Assembly (NCBI GenBank): GCA_017889545.1
Contig: JAGFZV010000013.1
Location: 1-64,000 of the forward strand
Direction: 5' to 3'
Length of the DNA: 64,000 nucleotides
Origin: Bacillota bacterium
GTDB taxonomy: Bacteria; Bacillota; Negativicutes; CTSoil-072
Below, in pieces: positions 61,618 to 64,000 of the stretch. The stretch's first letter is position 1; every line of letters begins with the position of its first letter. The notes below the pieces were generated by a model that made no database searches, was not told the DNA's origin, and saw nothing but the letters and a program-made list of their open reading frames with translations. The position numbers were made by a program, and so were the translations under genes.

Positions 61618-61944
61618 CTAAAGTCCGGCGGCGGCAGTAGAGACAGTGTAAACCTCATCAACCGCACTGACAAAAATTTTACCATCTCCATAAGCTCCCT
61701 TGGCGCTTGTTTTTGCGGTCCGCAATATTACACTGATCACATCCTCTTTATCCTCATCGCGCACGACCAGCATAATGAGAGCCTTGGGGATTTCATCATA
61801 GACGATCCCGCCAATTTTTATCCCCTTTTGCTTGCCGCGTCCGACAACGTCAATGACTGTCGCCGCATGAAATCCGGCTGTTGATAACTCGTATAACACT
61901 TCATCCTTCTTTTCCGGTCTGACAATAGCTCGTATTAGCAACAT
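61618..61944 (-). CDS. nifI1: Nitrogenase-regulating PII protein NifI1
   Basis: 108 residues with LLIRAIVRPEKKDEVLYEL, the VVGRGKQKGIKIGG T-loop and GDGKIFVSAVDEVYTV. Partner of NifI2, 12 bases downstream. Presence of both genes predicts ammonia switch-off of nitrogenase without ADP-ribosylation. Confidence 0.93.
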   Translation of the reverse strand: MLLIRAIVRPEKKDEVLYELSTAGFHAATVIDVVGRGKQKGIKIGGIVYDEIPKALIMLVVRDEDKEDVISVILRTAKTSAKGAYGDGKIFVSAVDEVYTVSTAAAGL

Positions 61945-61988
61945 AACTCCACACTCCTCAATTGTTATCGGTTCATATTGTTTTGAAA

Positions 61989-63057
<1,069 letters not shown>

Positions 63058-63059
63058 CA

Positions 63060-63093
63060 GGGGCTCACAAATGCTATTGCATTCGTAAGCCCC
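63060..63093 (-). repeat. nifH-leader hairpin B
   Basis: Arms 63060-63074 and 63079-63093 form a 15-bp stem with one non-Watson-Crick position. On the leftward strand it is followed by TGTGTTTTTT, so it may be a terminator or attenuator within the leader. It is a near-copy of the hairpin at 63148-63181. Confidence 0.65.
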
Positions 63094-63147
63094 ATTGCTA
63101 TACCGTAACCTTATCGTTTACAGTGCTATGTAATTTTTAAACAGTCA

Positions 63148-63181
63148 GGGGCTTACAAACGCTGCTGCGTTTATAAGCCCC
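63148..63181 (-). repeat. nifH-leader hairpin A
   Basis: Arms 63148-63162 and 63167-63181 form a 15-bp stem with one G-U pair. Sequence differences from hairpin B keep the pairing or turn it into wobble pairs, so the fold rather than the sequence appears conserved. Confidence 0.65.
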
Positions 63182-63208
63182 ATCGCTTTAGAAAATGTGA
63201 TTTCCTTG

Positions 63209-63237
63209 AGTATAGCACAGCAATTCGCGTTGAGCAA
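63209..63237 (-). promoter_or_regulatory. Promoter of the nitrogenase operon
   Basis: On the leftward strand TTGCTC (63232-63237) and TATACT (63209-63214) are 17 bases apart. This predicts a sigma-A-type promoter and a leader of about 385 nt before nifH. No sigma-54 (GG-N10-GC) element was seen. Confidence 0.55.
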
Positions 63238-63293
63238 TACCCTGTATTATTTTCGCAATATTCACTTCAAACGGATTTCTTCCCAAATCTAAA

Positions 63294-64000
63294 TTACTTT
63301 ACCGTTTGTTTATAAACCTGTTTCCCGTCTTTCAGCTCGATAATGACTACACCGCGTACAGCATCATGCGTAGCATTCAACTTCATTTCGCCGCTTACAC
63401 TGACAAAATTCTGCGTTGCGGCCAATGCTTCTCGTATTTTATTCGCCTCAGTGCTGTTGGCCCGTTTAATGGCATCCACCAGTAATTTGGCGGCATCATA
63501 ACCCATTGCAGCCATGGAATCCGGTATTTGACCGTATTCTTTTTTATACGCTTCAACAAACGCATTGGATGTTGGATTTTTATCTTCTACCGAATAAAAA
63601 TTAGTAAAATATGTATTGTTTAAAGCTTGCGGACCGCCCAGTTCAACCAAAGTAGGCGAATCCCAAGCGTCAGCTCCTAAAATAGGCGCCGTAATACCCA
63701 GTTCACGCGCCTGCTTAATGATTTTCCCGACATCCTCATAATAACCAGGAATGTACAGCAGATCCGGATTTTGTGCTTTGATCTTAGTCAGGATCGATTT
63801 GTAATCCTGATCTTTCTGGAGATACGCTTCTTCAATTGCAATTTGTCCGCCGCCCGCAGTGAAGGCATCCTTGAATATTTTCGTTAACCCTTTGCTGTAA
63901 TCACTGGCGCTATCCGTCATGATCGCCGCTTTTTTGACCTTAAGACCATTTAACGCAAAGTTAGCGCCTACAACGCCCTGAAACGAATCGATGAAACAAG
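63294..64000 (-). CDS. Branched-chain amino-acid ABC transporter substrate-binding protein (partial)
   Basis: The frame stays open to the right edge, so the N terminus lies outside the window; 235 C-terminal residues are visible. KKAAIMTDSASDYSKGLTKI, the ILGADAWDS region and YDAAKLLVDAIKRANS are typical of LivJ-type type I periplasmic binding proteins. It would be a lipoprotein or periplasmic protein feeding a LivFGHM transporter. The ATG at 63920 is internal, because family residues (FQGVVGANFA) continue upstream of it. It lies upstream of the nif promoter on the same strand. Confidence 0.88.
   Translation of the reverse strand, partial: CFIDSFQGVVGANFALNGLKVKKAAIMTDSASDYSKGLTKIFKDAFTAGGGQIAIEEAYLQKDQDYKSILTKIKAQNPDLLYIPGYYEDVGKIIKQARELGITAPILGADAWDSPTLVELGGPQALNNTYFTNFYSVEDKNPTSNAFVEAYKKEYGQIPDSMAAMGYDAAKLLVDAIKRANSTEANKIREALAATQNFVSVSGEMKLNATHDAVRGVVIIELKDGKQVYKQTVK

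Noticed and set aside
63209-63293. A sigma-54 promoter for the nif operon
   Set aside because: No GG-N10-GC element at suitable spacing was found; a sigma-A-like pair is present instead, in line with clostridial nif operons.

Overview
This window is most likely chromosome of an anaerobic, endospore-forming Negativicute (Sporomusaceae-like: Sporomusa, Pelosinus or Propionispora relatives). The evidence is a mix of diderm and Firmicute traits: a major outer-membrane porin with an N-terminal SLH domain (8933-10345) and an OmpH/Skp-like periplasmic protein (481-942) stand beside a T-box leader, a SpoVD-type penicillin-binding protein with a PASTA domain, strong AGGAGG ribosome sites and a clostridial-type nitrogenase cluster. 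Propionate (methylmalonyl-CoA) genes fit the same group. The species assignment is inference.

Layout. 1-4.9 kb: tRNA-Sec next to the first codons of a leftward gene (possibly selA), small housekeeping genes, an NSS transporter and tRNA-Val. 5-13.7 kb: an operon of an arylsulfotransferase, a thioredoxin and a thioredoxin-reductase-like flavoprotein, then the SLH porin, an MFS carrier and a divergent ROK repressor. 13.8-17.2 kb: an ECF transporter (S-A-A-T) behind a T-box leader, probably for tryptophan. 17.2-22.3 kb: cheR-motB, alanine dehydrogenase, and an operon of a FolD-like protein with hypA and hypB. 22.5-25.2 kb: a GntP permease and a MarR regulator separated by 0.74 kb with three related inverted repeats. 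25.2-36.6 kb: spoVD, fumarylacetoacetase-family protein, aminotransferase, a secreted SGNH hydrolase, a molybdopterin oxidoreductase, CCA-adding enzyme and an ArsB/NhaD permease.

36.7-44.0 kb is one leftward propionate operon: CoA-transferase, both methylmalonyl-CoA mutase subunits, MeaB, epimerase, and the delta-like, biotin-carrier, small membrane and beta subunits of a sodium-pumping methylmalonyl-CoA decarboxylase. The carboxyltransferase (alpha) subunit is not here. 44-51 kb: HAD phosphatase, HD-GYP protein, FtsW/SpoVE, TrmB, an AcoR-like regulator that has lost its GAFTGA loop, a Usp protein and a YhcH protein.

51.1-62.8 kb is a compact leftward nitrogenase operon in the order nifH-nifI1-nifI2-nifD-nifK-nifE-nifN-nifB-[2Fe-2S] ferredoxin-anfO-like-nifV(omega)-nifV(alpha), ending at a clear terminator. 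It covers structural proteins, cofactor assembly, homocitrate synthesis, an electron carrier and PII-type post-translational control. It is preceded by a leader of about 385 nt holding twin hairpins and a 199-bp unit flanked by 13-bp direct repeats. A branched-chain amino-acid binding protein gene runs off the right edge.

The observations most worth a second look are the cytoplasmic-looking arylsulfotransferase/thioredoxin operon, the FolD homologue lacking cyclohydrolase residues in the hyp operon, the AnfO-like gene in a Mo-nif operon, the nifH leader, the hairpin masking the ribosome site of the gene next to tRNA-Sec, and the split OadG-like subunit.
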